From: Zeaxanthinibacter sp. PT1
GTDB taxonomy: Bacteria > Bacteroidota > Bacteroidia > Flavobacteriales > Flavobacteriaceae
Length of the DNA: 64,000 nucleotides
Assembly: GCF_028464225.1 (NCBI RefSeq)
Contig: NZ_JAQPCN010000001.1
Location: 186,001-250,000 of the forward strand
Reading direction: 5' to 3'
Shown in pieces: positions 45,370 to 54,910 of the stretch. The notes below the pieces were generated by a model that saw only the letters and a program-made list of their open reading frames with translations, ran no database searches and was not told where the DNA came from. Position 1 is the first letter of the stretch, and each line of letters opens with the position of its first letter. The translations under genes were made by a program, and so were the position numbers.

Positions 45370-47061
45370 TTAATGTTCTACAGCCTTTTCTGCCCCGGAA
45401 GGAATCCGGATCAGTTCTACCATGTCCTGTATCTCAGGAGGTGGTGCCTTGGTAAAGGAAGCGACCGTGATAGCCACACTAAAGTTAAGCAACATGGCCA
45501 CAGTTCCAAAACCTTCCGGGGAAATCCCAAGCCACCAGTCTTCAACTCCTCCGCCGCCGAAGAAATCGAATTTAAACTTGAGCATATAGCCCAGCATAGC
45601 TAATATTCCAACCACCATCCCGGCAATTGCGCCTTCTTTATTCATACGTTTATAAAAGATCCCTAAGATTATAGCCGGAAAGAATGAAGCTGCAGCGAGC
45701 CCGAAAGCCAGGGCCACTGTGGCCGCGACAAAATCCGGTGGATTAATGCCAAAATAACCGGCAACGCAAACGGCTACTACTGCAGATAAACGTGCAGCGA
45801 TAAGTTCGCCCTTGTCCGAAATATTAGGTTTGATCTGTTTCTTGATAAGGTCGTGCGAGATAGAGGTAGATATCACCAATAACAAGCCGGCTGCGGTTGA
45901 TAAAGCCGCCGCAAGACCCCCGGCTGCAACTAAGGCGATCACCCAGTTGGGAAGGTTGGCAATCTCCGGGTTGGCCAGTACCATGATATCTGCATCAACG
46001 GTCAGTTCATTGGCATCCTTATCGGCAAGGTATTGAATAGTCCCGTCCCGGTTCTTGTCATCAAATACGATCAAGCCCGTGCTTTCCCATTTGGAGAACC
46101 ATGCAGGCATCTCGGTATAGGGCTGGTCACTCACGGTTTCTATCAGGTTGGTCCTGGCAAATACCGCGATGGCTGGTGCCGTGGTGTAGAGGATCGCGAT
46201 AAATAACAAGGCATAGCCGGCTGACTTCCGGGCATCGCGGACCCGGGGCACCGTGAAGAAGCGCACGATTACGTGTGGAAGTCCTGCCGTCCCCACCATC
46301 AGGGCTGCGGTGATAAAGAAAATATCGATCATGGGCCGTGATCCTTCGGTATAGGCATTAAAACCCAATTCCTTGGATAATCCATCCAGCTTATCGAGTA
46401 AAGAGACTTGCTCCCCTAACACATCAGACCCCATACCTATTTGAGGAATAGGATTACCCGTCATTTGTATGGATATGAATATTGCAGGTACCATAAAGGC
46501 AAAGATGAGTACGCAATACTGCGCCACCTGGGTATAAGTGATTCCTTTCATTCCCCCAAGTACCGCGTAAAACAGGACGATCACCATCCCGATCAGTACC
46601 CCGGTATTGATGGGAACTTCCAGGAACCTTGAAAATACCAGTCCAACCCCGCGCATCTGCCCTGCTACGTAGGTAAAGGATACCAGGAGTGCGCAGATAA
46701 CGGCAACAGTGCGAGCAACATTGGAGTAATACCGATCCCCAATAAAATCCGGAACTGTAAATTTTCCGAACTTACGCAGGTAAGGTGCCAGTAATAGGGC
46801 CAGTAGTACGTAACCCCCGGTCCAGCCCATGAGATAGACCGATCCGTCATAACCATTAAAAGAAAGCAGCCCTGCCATTCCCAGGAAGGATGCGGCAGAC
46901 ATCCAGTCTGCTGCCGTGGCCAGCCCATTGGCGATCGGGGGCACACCCCCGGAAGCTACATAAAAGTCAGTGGTAGAATTAGCCCTGCTCCAAATCGCTA
47001 TCCCGATATAAAGGGCAAAAGTGAGACCTACGATCAGGTAGGTCCAGGTCTGTACGTCCAT
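45370..47061 (-). CDS. actP: Cation/acetate symporter (SSS family)
   Basis: A 563-aa sodium:solute symporter with about 13 helices (TWTYLIVGLTFALYIGIAIW opening). LATAADWMSAASFLGMAGLLSFNGYDG and the long inserted periplasmic loop (about residues 300-340) fit the ActP/VC_2705 subgroup that partners with DUF4212 proteins. It imports acetate or related short-chain acids with Na+. Its position between DUF4212 (31 bp) and acs (49 bp) supports acetate as the substrate. Confidence 0.87.
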   Translation of the reverse strand: MDVQTWTYLIVGLTFALYIGIAIWSRANSTTDFYVASGGVPPIANGLATAADWMSAASFLGMAGLLSFNGYDGSVYLMGWTGGYVLLALLLAPYLRKFGKFTVPDFIGDRYYSNVARTVAVICALLVSFTYVAGQMRGVGLVFSRFLEVPINTGVLIGMVIVLFYAVLGGMKGITYTQVAQYCVLIFAFMVPAIFISIQMTGNPIPQIGMGSDVLGEQVSLLDKLDGLSKELGFNAYTEGSRPMIDIFFITAALMVGTAGLPHVIVRFFTVPRVRDARKSAGYALLFIAILYTTAPAIAVFARTNLIETVSDQPYTEMPAWFSKWESTGLIVFDDKNRDGTIQYLADKDANELTVDADIMVLANPEIANLPNWVIALVAAGGLAAALSTAAGLLLVISTSISHDLIKKQIKPNISDKGELIAARLSAVVAVCVAGYFGINPPDFVAATVALAFGLAAASFFPAIILGIFYKRMNKEGAIAGMVVGILAMLGYMLKFKFDFFGGGGVEDWWLGISPEGFGTVAMLLNFSVAITVASFTKAPPPEIQDMVELIRIPSGAEKAVEH

Positions 47062-47092
47062 GAAGTATTGGTTTGGATTTGGTTGAGTTTGA

Positions 47093-47353
47093 TTATTTTT
47101 CCCGGTAGCCGTATTTCTGATCCAGTTTGTTCATCAGTCTTACATATATGAATATCAGGATGACAAAAACATAGATAGATCCCTGTTGGGCAAACCAGAA
47201 TCCTAGCTTAAATCCTCCAATGGAGATGGCATCCAAAGTATCCTTTAATAGGATTCCGAATCCATAGGACACCAGGAACCATATGCTTAATAGGACGAGG
47301 AGGTATTTCAGGTTGGTTTTCCAATACCCCTTGTGATCAGGTATTTTATCCAT
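47093..47353 (-). CDS. DUF4212 small subunit of the SSS symporter
   Basis: An 86-aa membrane protein with two helices (LLVLLSIWFLVSYGFGILL and GFWFAQQGSIYVFVILIFIYV). The combination YWKTNLKYLL and GFKLGFWFAQQGSIYVFV is the DUF4212 signature. These subunits accompany SSS transporters of the acetate type and are presumed to form part of the transporter. It is the first gene of the acetate operon; the upstream region on the minus strand has TATATTTA (47371-47378 in + coordinates), one mismatch from the TAnnTTTG box. Confidence 0.85.
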   Translation of the reverse strand: MDKIPDHKGYWKTNLKYLLVLLSIWFLVSYGFGILLKDTLDAISIGGFKLGFWFAQQGSIYVFVILIFIYVRLMNKLDQKYGYREK

Positions 47354-47460
47354 TAGTCGGCTATTTTATCTAAATATAGACAATATTGAAAAATGCGGAT
47401 AAAAGCTACTCAAAAAGTTGAGGTATTGAACCCCACATAAACAGGGCCTTTAACACGAAA

Positions 47461-47492
47461 TTTGCATTTAGGGTTTAATTTTTAAACCTTTG
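47461..47492 (+). promoter_or_regulatory. Bacteroidota-type promoter candidate for the 63-aa protein
   Basis: TTTG at 47461-47464 is followed after 20 nt by AACCTTTG at 47485-47492, one mismatch from the -33 TTTG / -7 TAnnTTTG pattern used by the Bacteroidota housekeeping sigma factor. It lies 16 bp before the ATG at 47509. Confidence 0.45.
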
Positions 47493-47508
47493 TAAAAATC
47501 TGTGTACT

Positions 47509-47700
47509 ATGAAGTTGATCAAAATTGTAAGAAGCACGAAAGAAGAAACCCGGTTTACTCCCAAGATGGGATTACTGCAGACACGGGTAACCTACATCAG
47601 GAAATCATTCGCAGGGATACCCCTGAAAACCCTTCACAAATACAGGAATACCTACTACGGTAAAATAAAGGACTGTAAGGCCTGTGAACTAACGGCCTAG
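47509..47700 (+). CDS. Small basic protein of unknown function
   Basis: A 63-aa protein, lysine- and arginine-rich, with no signal peptide or membrane helix. It contains KMGLLQTRVTYIRKSFAGIPLKTLHKY and ends in a CKAC motif (DCKACELTA). I do not recognise a family, though the composition suits a nucleic-acid-binding or ribosome-associated small protein. A promoter-like element lies just upstream. Its TAG stop overlaps the oppositely oriented stop of the OmpA-family gene within the palindrome CTAG (47697-47700). Confidence 0.6.
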   Translation: MKLIKIVRSTKEETRFTPKMGLLQTRVTYIRKSFAGIPLKTLHKYRNTYYGKIKDCKACELTA

Positions 47701-49640
47701 AGCTCCTCGTAATTCTCAATTACAAACAGGTATCTTTCATTCTGCTTGTGTAGCATTTCCAGGCAGAACACCCCGTCTTTACATTGATTTGTTAATTGCG
47801 ATTCGCCATAACCGGTCGCGGAGAGTATACTGCCACGATCTACTCCATTCGCGATCAAGTAGTCCTTGATCGCATCGGCCCGTGCTTGCGACAACCTCTG
47901 GTTAGTAGATCTTCCTCCCCGGCTATCGGTATGTACAGCAATGCTGAATTTGATTCCTGGGAACCTGGACATGGCGTCGACCACCTTGTCCAATTCGGTC
48001 TGTATTTCCGGAGTCAGGTCTGTACGACCACTGGAGAAAAAGAATTTCCTGAGTTTGAATAAAGTCTTATCATCAGAACGTTCTACAAGGTCATCCAGGG
48101 CAACTATTCCCATATTATACCCTATCCCCTGTATTTCTTCCATTTCAGCCGCATCATAGGTTGCCGAGAAAACTGAAAACTTTTCCTTAGTAGCTTGTAC
48201 GGTCAGTTGCTCCTGCCATGGGATCTCAAATCGGAATGATCCATCGTTGGCTGTACTGAGTTCCGTGAGCACATTACCTTCACCGTCAAGCACCCTGACC
48301 TGTGCCCCGGGCACCTCATCGTTATCTGCAATATTCATCACTGTTCCCCGAAGCGCAAATGTTTTAAGTCCGGGTTTCTTGTCGGCTGTAAAGCCATAGA
48401 GATCGTCGTTACCGTCTCCGCCCTGCCTGTTGGATGCAAAATAACCCAGTACGCCCCCACTATCCTGGCTACGGATCACCAGGCCAAAATCGTCTACTTC
48501 GGTATTGATCCCTGAACCTAAATTAACCGGGATGCTAAAAGTACCGTCTTGTTGTATATCCGACTTGTAGATGTCCATCCCGCCCAGGCCGTAGAAGATG
48601 TCGGAAGAATAGAAGAGGCTTCCATCATAGATATACGGAGCGATCTCATTCCCCGGCGTATTGATCCGAGGCCCAAGGTTTATAGGGGCAGACATAATCA
48701 ACCCGTTGTTGGTATACACAAAATAAATATCGGTTCCTCCCAGGCTGTCATCAAAGTTAGCCGCGAAGTACAGCTTCCCGGATTCAGCATCGTAGAAAGG
48801 ATAATAAAAAGAGATGTTGAGATCCTTCAGCAGGTAATTGGATGTCCTGTCATCGGAAGCCATGGTAATGGCCAGGGTGTTCTTCCCACTTGGACTGAAT
48901 TTCAGCTTCCCTTTTTCCACATTGGAACTGATATAGAAGATCTTGTCCAACTCCTTGGAATAAAAAGGTGTGGCCTCGTGGAATTTCGCCTCCGGGATAC
49001 CGAAGAATGGATTTGGATTAGCCAAGTTACCATCGGGTCCTATACGCGCTACCCAGATATCGAGGAACGATTCCCCGGAAGGGCCGTAAATCGGTTTGGA
49101 TTCTAAAGCCCTGGCCGTGGTAAAGAGCAACCTGTCTTTGTAGAAGGTTGGTGAAAAATCGGATTGATTGCTGTTCCCATTGGCATGGAAAACTTTATAA
49201 CCGGGATTGCCGGCATCTTGATCATCCAGTAATACCAGGTTAAAGTCGGCATTCTCTATCAATTCTTTAGGCAGGGTATGTTTTTTGGTATCCAGGAATG
49301 CTTTAACTCGTTCTTTACCCGATGCCTTTGCCATAGCCTGTAGCATATTGTTGAACTGGTGATCAGACATGGTGCTATCTTTCTTAAACACCTGCAGGTA
49401 AGCTTCGGAGGCCTTGTCATAGTTCCCCACCTTCAGGTAGGATTGCGCCAGGTTCTGCTGTTGCTTTACAGTCAGCGGGCTTCTCCGTTGTTCTTCCAGG
49501 TATTCTGATATCGCATCCTGGTAGGCGTATTCAAAGAACAGTATATCTGCCTTAGATCGTTCTTCCTGCCCATGAGTGATGACAGCCCCGCAGAGGAAAA
49601 ATAATACTGCTAATAATCTTATGTCTGCTCGCATGCTCAT
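47697..49640 (-). CDS. OmpA-family outer membrane protein with PD40-like repeats
   Basis: This 647-aa protein has a signal peptide (LLAVLFFLCGAVITHGQ). An N-terminal helical, TPR-like part (about 25-130) contains SYLKVGNYDKASEAYLQVF. WD40/PD40-like beta-propeller repeats (about 150-400) follow, including TPFYSKELDKIFYISS and GGDGNDDLYGFTADKKPG. A carboxypeptidase-regulatory-like Ig fold (about 420-500) comes next, then the peptidoglycan-binding OmpA domain (about 540-640; SIAVHTDSRGGRSTNQRLSQARADAIKDYL). This is the standard OmpA partner in Bacteroidota T9SS/PorP-type clusters. It is 1 bp downstream of the PorP/SprF gene. Confidence 0.88.
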   Translation of the reverse strand: MSMRADIRLLAVLFFLCGAVITHGQEERSKADILFFEYAYQDAISEYLEEQRRSPLTVKQQQNLAQSYLKVGNYDKASEAYLQVFKKDSTMSDHQFNNMLQAMAKASGKERVKAFLDTKKHTLPKELIENADFNLVLLDDQDAGNPGYKVFHANGNSNQSDFSPTFYKDRLLFTTARALESKPIYGPSGESFLDIWVARIGPDGNLANPNPFFGIPEAKFHEATPFYSKELDKIFYISSNVEKGKLKFSPSGKNTLAITMASDDRTSNYLLKDLNISFYYPFYDAESGKLYFAANFDDSLGGTDIYFVYTNNGLIMSAPINLGPRINTPGNEIAPYIYDGSLFYSSDIFYGLGGMDIYKSDIQQDGTFSIPVNLGSGINTEVDDFGLVIRSQDSGGVLGYFASNRQGGDGNDDLYGFTADKKPGLKTFALRGTVMNIADNDEVPGAQVRVLDGEGNVLTELSTANDGSFRFEIPWQEQLTVQATKEKFSVFSATYDAAEMEEIQGIGYNMGIVALDDLVERSDDKTLFKLRKFFFSSGRTDLTPEIQTELDKVVDAMSRFPGIKFSIAVHTDSRGGRSTNQRLSQARADAIKDYLIANGVDRGSILSATGYGESQLTNQCKDGVFCLEMLHKQNERYLFVIENYEEL

Positions 49641-49641
49641 A

Positions 49642-50643
49642 TTAAAAGAACCTTGGTGAATCTATTTGCTTTGGTTTTCCTTTTTCGCCTTTCATTCGCT
49701 CTTTCTTGCTCTTAGCAAAATCCCTGCCGAGGAAGAATTTAACGATTATCTCGTGAGATCCCTGGCTGTATTCCCCTAAACTGTTGGTGGTATAGTCATA
49801 AGAATACCCGATAAAGGCATTTGGTGACACCTGGAAACCTGCCAGTCCGCTTACCGCACTACCCACCCGGTAGGAGGCTCCTGCCGTAAAAGTCTCGTTG
49901 ATCAGGAAATTGGTCGATAGGTTAAAGGTAACCGGTGAACCGCTGAGATAGTTCGCGAGGACGGCGGGTTTAAATTTCAGGCTTTCGGATAGGTCAAATA
50001 CATATCCCCCGATGAAATTGAATTGTAATTTATCATCCACGATGGTCGCAACCTCCTCGTTATAAATATCGTCTGTCAGGAAATTGGGAACAGACACTCC
50101 CAAATAGCCATCTTCCCCATACATAAAGAGTCCCGCCCCTACCGTAGGGTAGAATTTACTGATGGTCTCCTGGTCCAGTATAGGTTCCCCGGGATTCTCA
50201 AAAGTTCCCTTTGAGAAGTCGACGTTCAGGAAAGATCCTCCCACGTCCATCCCGAAAGATAGTTTTACATAATCCGAAAGGTTCACCTGGTAGGAGTAAG
50301 CTACGTCTACGAAAGTCTGTGTTGATGGTCCGATCTGGTCGTTGATCACGTTAAAACCCAGTCCCATGGTCTCGTTGTTAAAGGGGTGGTTGATCCCGAA
50401 CCTGATGGTCCTGGGAGCTCCTTCAATATCGACCCATTGCGCCCGGTAAAGGGCAGCAATATCGGTAGTTTCCACAGAGCCGACATAAGCCGGGTTAAAA
50501 CTCCCGATATTATACATGTACTGAGTATACTGTGGCTCTTTCTGCGCATTACCAAGGTGTATAGCACCGAAGAACAGCAGGGCCATTAACCAAACTCCGG
50601 TTTTTCCGGACATCCGAATATGTTGTGTCATTAATATGCTCAT
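49642..50643 (-). CDS. PorP/SprF-family type IX secretion outer-membrane protein
   Basis: A 333-aa outer-membrane beta-barrel protein with a signal peptide ending at GNAQ. The conserved opening EPQYTQYMYNIGSFNPAYVGS is diagnostic for PorP/SprF. Alternating strands and a GYSYDYTTNSLGEYSQGSHEIIVKFFLG C-terminus complete the barrel. SprF-type proteins help deliver or anchor particular cargo proteins with type B C-terminal domains. The start overlaps the stop of the upstream cargo gene (ATGA, 50640-50643), and the OmpA gene follows 1 bp after its stop, so all three are one coupled unit. Confidence 0.88.
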   Translation of the reverse strand: MSILMTQHIRMSGKTGVWLMALLFFGAIHLGNAQKEPQYTQYMYNIGSFNPAYVGSVETTDIAALYRAQWVDIEGAPRTIRFGINHPFNNETMGLGFNVINDQIGPSTQTFVDVAYSYQVNLSDYVKLSFGMDVGGSFLNVDFSKGTFENPGEPILDQETISKFYPTVGAGLFMYGEDGYLGVSVPNFLTDDIYNEEVATIVDDKLQFNFIGGYVFDLSESLKFKPAVLANYLSGSPVTFNLSTNFLINETFTAGASYRVGSAVSGLAGFQVSPNAFIGYSYDYTTNSLGEYSQGSHEIIVKFFLGRDFAKSKKERMKGEKGKPKQIDSPRFF

Positions 50644-53600
50644 CTTATCAGCTGTATCCAGCCTTTCCTGACTTCTGAACCATCGCCCAGGTCCAGGATA
50701 TAAAAATAGGTTCCTTCGGCTACGTCAACGTTATTCCGCCTGCCATCCCAGATAGCGCTGTCTGTCATTTCACGGGCTTCGAAAACTTTATTCCCGTATC
50801 GATCAAAAATGACGAGGGAATTACCGGGGAACTGTTCAATATTATTGATTCTTAAAATATCATTGGTTCCATCTCCGTTGGGCGAGAATTGGTTGAATAT
50901 AAAACCGGGCTCATCGCTAGACCTTTCACTAACTACAACACGAACAGAAGCCGAGTTATTTACAATATTCCCATCCACGGGGTTAGAGCTCAGTATAGTT
51001 GCTGTATTGGTGAAATCCCCAATCCTCGGCACCAATACCGTAAATGCAAGGCTTGCTTCTTCCCCAGCTGCTAATGACGGGATATTCCAAATACCCGTAA
51101 GCGGATCATAGCTTCCATTGGTAGCAAATATGATATTCTGGAAAATAAAGCCTCCTTCCTCTGTAATAATGTCTTCAACACGGATACTGTTAACCACCGT
51201 TTCATCAGAAGATTCATTAGTCACAGAAATTCTGAACAATATCTCTTCTCCTACCAATGGCCTGGAAGGTATTACTTCTTTCCTCAGAACCAGGTCTACC
51301 CCTTCTACAGGGTCCGGGTTCACTGTCACTGTAGCCGAATTGTTAGCGTCGTTATCATCAACCGGACTGGAAGACAAGAGTTCTGCTGTATTGGTGAATA
51401 CACCTTCACTACGAACCGTTGCGGTCACTGCCAGGGTAGCCGTACCCATTCCCTCTAATTGATCGATCTCCCAACTACCTGTTTCAACATCATAAGTACC
51501 TACAGAGGTATCCGCGGAAATAAATTCGAACCCGGATTCCAGCAGGTCGCCCACCACGATATCAGATGCTGCGCGCATGTCTGTATTGTTCAGGGTAATG
51601 GTGAAAACCACTTCTTCCCCGAAAGAAGCTCCAGGGTTATCTACTTCTTTCTGCACTTCCAGGTCTATAGGCTGAGACTGGCAGACTTCGTTGTCGGCAT
51701 TGGGGACACACGGATCGCTGTTGGCAGGATCCAATTGATCCGTAACGCCGTCGTTATCAGCATCCGTAAGTAATGATTCCAAAGCGTCTATGATGCCGTC
51801 GCCATCCTCGTCTGAAGGGTTGTCCAGGTCTGATCCAACCTCGATATTGTCATTAATGAGATCACCGTCTGTATCGATATTATTGGGATCGGTACCCAGG
51901 GTGGCTTCCTGTCCATCGAGCAGTCCGTCCCCGTCCGAATCCACATCACAACTGTTTACCGTGATGGTCAGGTCTACCGATTCGTTTACACAGGGTTGCT
52001 GTGCTCCTGTAGTGGTATAAGTGAAAATATAGGTGCCTGAAGGGCGATTATTGAAATTAACCGTATTTCCGGATTCGATAGTCAACACCCCGGATGGATC
52101 CTGGCTGATACTCCATTCCCCGGCATCGTTCCCGGTAATAAAATTATCCAGGTCCCTTAGACTTGGACCATTCTCCGGCACATTACAGGCCCCGGTATCA
52201 TTGGTAGTACCGGCGCTGACCGGTGGTACCACGGTTACCGTAACCCCTTCTCTTTCGGAGGTACAGTTGTTAGCTGTAGCTTCTACAAAATAAGTGGTGG
52301 TCACCGTTACATTAGGCGTAAAAGTAGCGAAATTACCCAGCACCTGTGTGCTGCTTGCGGTGGCATACCAACGGTAACTGGGGTTCTCCGGGCTGTCCGG
52401 GATATCCCCGGTAACGGTTAGAGTCGCCTGTCCGGGACCACAGAGTTCATCTCCCGTAGTCCCAGTAATTACCGGGGTGGTATTTACGGTCAGGGTGACC
52501 TCAAGGGTTGGACTCGCACAATCGTTGGTAGCGTCATAAAAGAAGCCGTAATAGGTTCCCGGTGCAGGATTATCAACCTGTGCCTGGGTGAGGTGGTTAG
52601 CCACGATCAGCGGATCGGGGTTTGCACTCCATGTAAGGGTTGTTCCTGCAGGAGGCGTGCTGTTGGTATAATCATTCAATCCCTGGGTGATCACATCACA
52701 GAATTCGTCTGCCACATCGGTATCCCGTACCGGTGCCGTGTTCCCTGCATCACAAGGTGGGGTACAATCGATCACCGTAATGGTAAGAGTCACCGAATCC
52801 TCCGTACATGGTGCCTGGGCATTATCCGTAGTATAAGTAAATACATAATTTCCCAAGGGCTGCCCGGCAAAATCGACATTATTATTACCTGGGATAGAGA
52901 CATTTCCTCCGGATGGCTGACTGGTAACTGCCCAGTTGCCGGAATCCTCCCCGGTGATCTGGTCGTCCAGGTCAATTTCGCTCACCCCGGGTCCGATCCC
53001 GCAGGCACTCGCGCTCTGGGTGGTACCTGCTTCGGGGCTGGTGTTTACTATAAGATCTACTCTTAATGTATTTCCATAGCAATTATTTTCATCATCATAA
53101 AAAAATCCGTAATAACTGCCTGCGCTTGTTACAACACTATTTGCTAGATGATTACTGCCATCATTAGCAGGAGTAGAACTCGTGCTCCAACGTAGTTCCG
53201 AATTCGCAGGAGGGGAATTGGATACATAGGCATCTAAATCTTGGCTGAATGAATCACAGAATTCATCTGGAATACTATTATTTCTTATAGGTGTGGCGGT
53301 ACGACAGCTGTCATCATTGTTTATGGTTCCGGTAGCGGTATCAGTATCAATCACATCGGGATTTGAACTGCTTAGTGTAACAGTGAAGGTCTCATTGGGT
53401 TCAATTATTCCATCTTCGAAGGTGGCTACAGCAAATGATCTAGTTTCTCCTTGTCCACCAGAAAAATTTATTGGCGCTGGCGGAATATTACGATAATCAG
53501 CAGGCAATCCGGCACCTCCAATGGCCGTACCATTTTGAAATCCGATATTTACCGTAAACCCTCCTGTTACCGCAGCGCTTGAGGTAATTGTAAAATTTAT

Positions 53601-54758
53601 TCCGATACCTTCCTCAGCGGAGCTGTTTCCTATGGTTAAAGTCGTAGTATCATTATCATCTTCATTGATCACGGCAACATCTGCGACCTCACCTGCAGTT
53701 AATGCATCGTAGGAACTTATACTAGATGTAACCTCACCTGTTTCAATGGTATAACTAACGTCTCCATCCACAATATTATCATTGACACCGCTAACAGTTA
53801 CGTCAACCCCAGTATAATTACTCCCATTTAATGTGACGCTAGGGGGCACCGTACCCTCACTTGTATCACTGCTTCCTAATGCTATAGTTACGTTACCTTC
53901 AGGCTGACTTATCAAGCTAATCACGAAAGTTGCTGTACCCCCTGCTTCGGATGTGTTACCACTAATAGGCCCAACATTGACACCTGCAGGTTCGTTATCC
54001 GTGTTGATAATTCCCGTTACATTATCAACATTGGTTCCATTTAAGACATTGTAATTACCATCGTCAGAAATTACGTTTCCAGTATTGATATCATACGACT
54101 GATTTCCATCTGCAAGTGAATCATCTACACCGGTAACCATAACGGTTACTCCCGTATCCCATTGCCCAACCGGAATAAGGACGCTCGGCGGCACGGATCC
54201 TTCACCAGTATCAGAACTTGTAAGGTTTAATGTAACATCATCAGTGGGTTCCGAAGTAAGGGTGACCGTAAATGTGGCAGTCCCACCCCCTTCGCTGGTA
54301 TTCCCGCTTATTGCAGACACATTCACCCCTGCGGTATCATTGTCGGCAATATCTATGTCGGCATTGCCACTTCCGGAAATGGTATATGATGCATCCGGAT
54401 CAATAATCCAGGTGACTGTTTCTTCGTTTCCCTCATCGATAAAATCATCAATCGGGGTTAGGGTTACATCAGTACTCCCACTTCCTAAAAAATTAAGGTT
54501 AACAATTACGGAGGGTGGTAAACTATTAAAATCAACCCCGTCGGTTGCCTTATCGATATCAGGATCTACGGACAAAAAAACTTCTAAGGTCCCGTCTGAG
54601 GGTCCCCCCGAAACTGTAATTCGATAAGTTCCAGTTGTCGGTCCTGCTTCTGAGGCTTGGGTGTCTGGTGCTGATATAGAAACTGTCTGCCCAAAGGCAA
54701 AAGCACTAAATAAAAAGAGGCATCCCAGGAGGAACTTCTTAAATGATGGTATTTTCAT
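50640..54758 (-). CDS. 1372-aa T9SS type B cargo with Calx-beta, TSP3 and DUF11 repeats
   Basis: A secreted surface protein with a signal peptide (LFLFSAFAFGQ). Residues about 30-490 hold four Calx-beta-type repeats (NTSEGGGTATFTVTLTSEPT and similar). Two or three repeated segments containing YYGFFYD then follow (about 500-800). Thrombospondin type 3-like calcium repeats occupy about 936-1020 (DSDGDGLLDGQEATLGTDPN). Two DUF11 repeats lie at about 1030-1250 (VGEEILFRISVTNES). The last ~85 residues are the gliding-motility-type sorting domain (FSPNGDGTNDILRINNIEQFPGN; VFDRYGNKVFEA type) that directs T9SS export. Calcium-stabilised adhesin or filament function is inferred. Confidence 0.87.
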   Translation of the reverse strand: MKIPSFKKFLLGCLFLFSAFAFGQTVSISAPDTQASEAGPTTGTYRITVSGGPSDGTLEVFLSVDPDIDKATDGVDFNSLPPSVIVNLNFLGSGSTDVTLTPIDDFIDEGNEETVTWIIDPDASYTISGSGNADIDIADNDTAGVNVSAISGNTSEGGGTATFTVTLTSEPTDDVTLNLTSSDTGEGSVPPSVLIPVGQWDTGVTVMVTGVDDSLADGNQSYDINTGNVISDDGNYNVLNGTNVDNVTGIINTDNEPAGVNVGPISGNTSEAGGTATFVISLISQPEGNVTIALGSSDTSEGTVPPSVTLNGSNYTGVDVTVSGVNDNIVDGDVSYTIETGEVTSSISSYDALTAGEVADVAVINEDDNDTTTLTIGNSSAEEGIGINFTITSSAAVTGGFTVNIGFQNGTAIGGAGLPADYRNIPPAPINFSGGQGETRSFAVATFEDGIIEPNETFTVTLSSSNPDVIDTDTATGTINNDDSCRTATPIRNNSIPDEFCDSFSQDLDAYVSNSPPANSELRWSTSSTPANDGSNHLANSVVTSAGSYYGFFYDDENNCYGNTLRVDLIVNTSPEAGTTQSASACGIGPGVSEIDLDDQITGEDSGNWAVTSQPSGGNVSIPGNNNVDFAGQPLGNYVFTYTTDNAQAPCTEDSVTLTITVIDCTPPCDAGNTAPVRDTDVADEFCDVITQGLNDYTNSTPPAGTTLTWSANPDPLIVANHLTQAQVDNPAPGTYYGFFYDATNDCASPTLEVTLTVNTTPVITGTTGDELCGPGQATLTVTGDIPDSPENPSYRWYATASSTQVLGNFATFTPNVTVTTTYFVEATANNCTSEREGVTVTVVPPVSAGTTNDTGACNVPENGPSLRDLDNFITGNDAGEWSISQDPSGVLTIESGNTVNFNNRPSGTYIFTYTTTGAQQPCVNESVDLTITVNSCDVDSDGDGLLDGQEATLGTDPNNIDTDGDLINDNIEVGSDLDNPSDEDGDGIIDALESLLTDADNDGVTDQLDPANSDPCVPNADNEVCQSQPIDLEVQKEVDNPGASFGEEVVFTITLNNTDMRAASDIVVGDLLESGFEFISADTSVGTYDVETGSWEIDQLEGMGTATLAVTATVRSEGVFTNTAELLSSSPVDDNDANNSATVTVNPDPVEGVDLVLRKEVIPSRPLVGEEILFRISVTNESSDETVVNSIRVEDIITEEGGFIFQNIIFATNGSYDPLTGIWNIPSLAAGEEASLAFTVLVPRIGDFTNTATILSSNPVDGNIVNNSASVRVVVSERSSDEPGFIFNQFSPNGDGTNDILRINNIEQFPGNSLVIFDRYGNKVFEAREMTDSAIWDGRRNNVDVAEGTYFYILDLGDGSEVRKGWIQLIR

Positions 54759-54910
54759 AGCTCAATTTTGAATTTTTTAATAAAATTCAGTGCGAGGCTT
54801 GGTTTTTAATGTGTAAAAGGATACCAATATTATGAAAAATTCCCACAAAGCTGACATTCATAGGATTAAATAAAGGTATATCGGGTGAACTGCTGCTTTG
54901 CAGTTTACCC

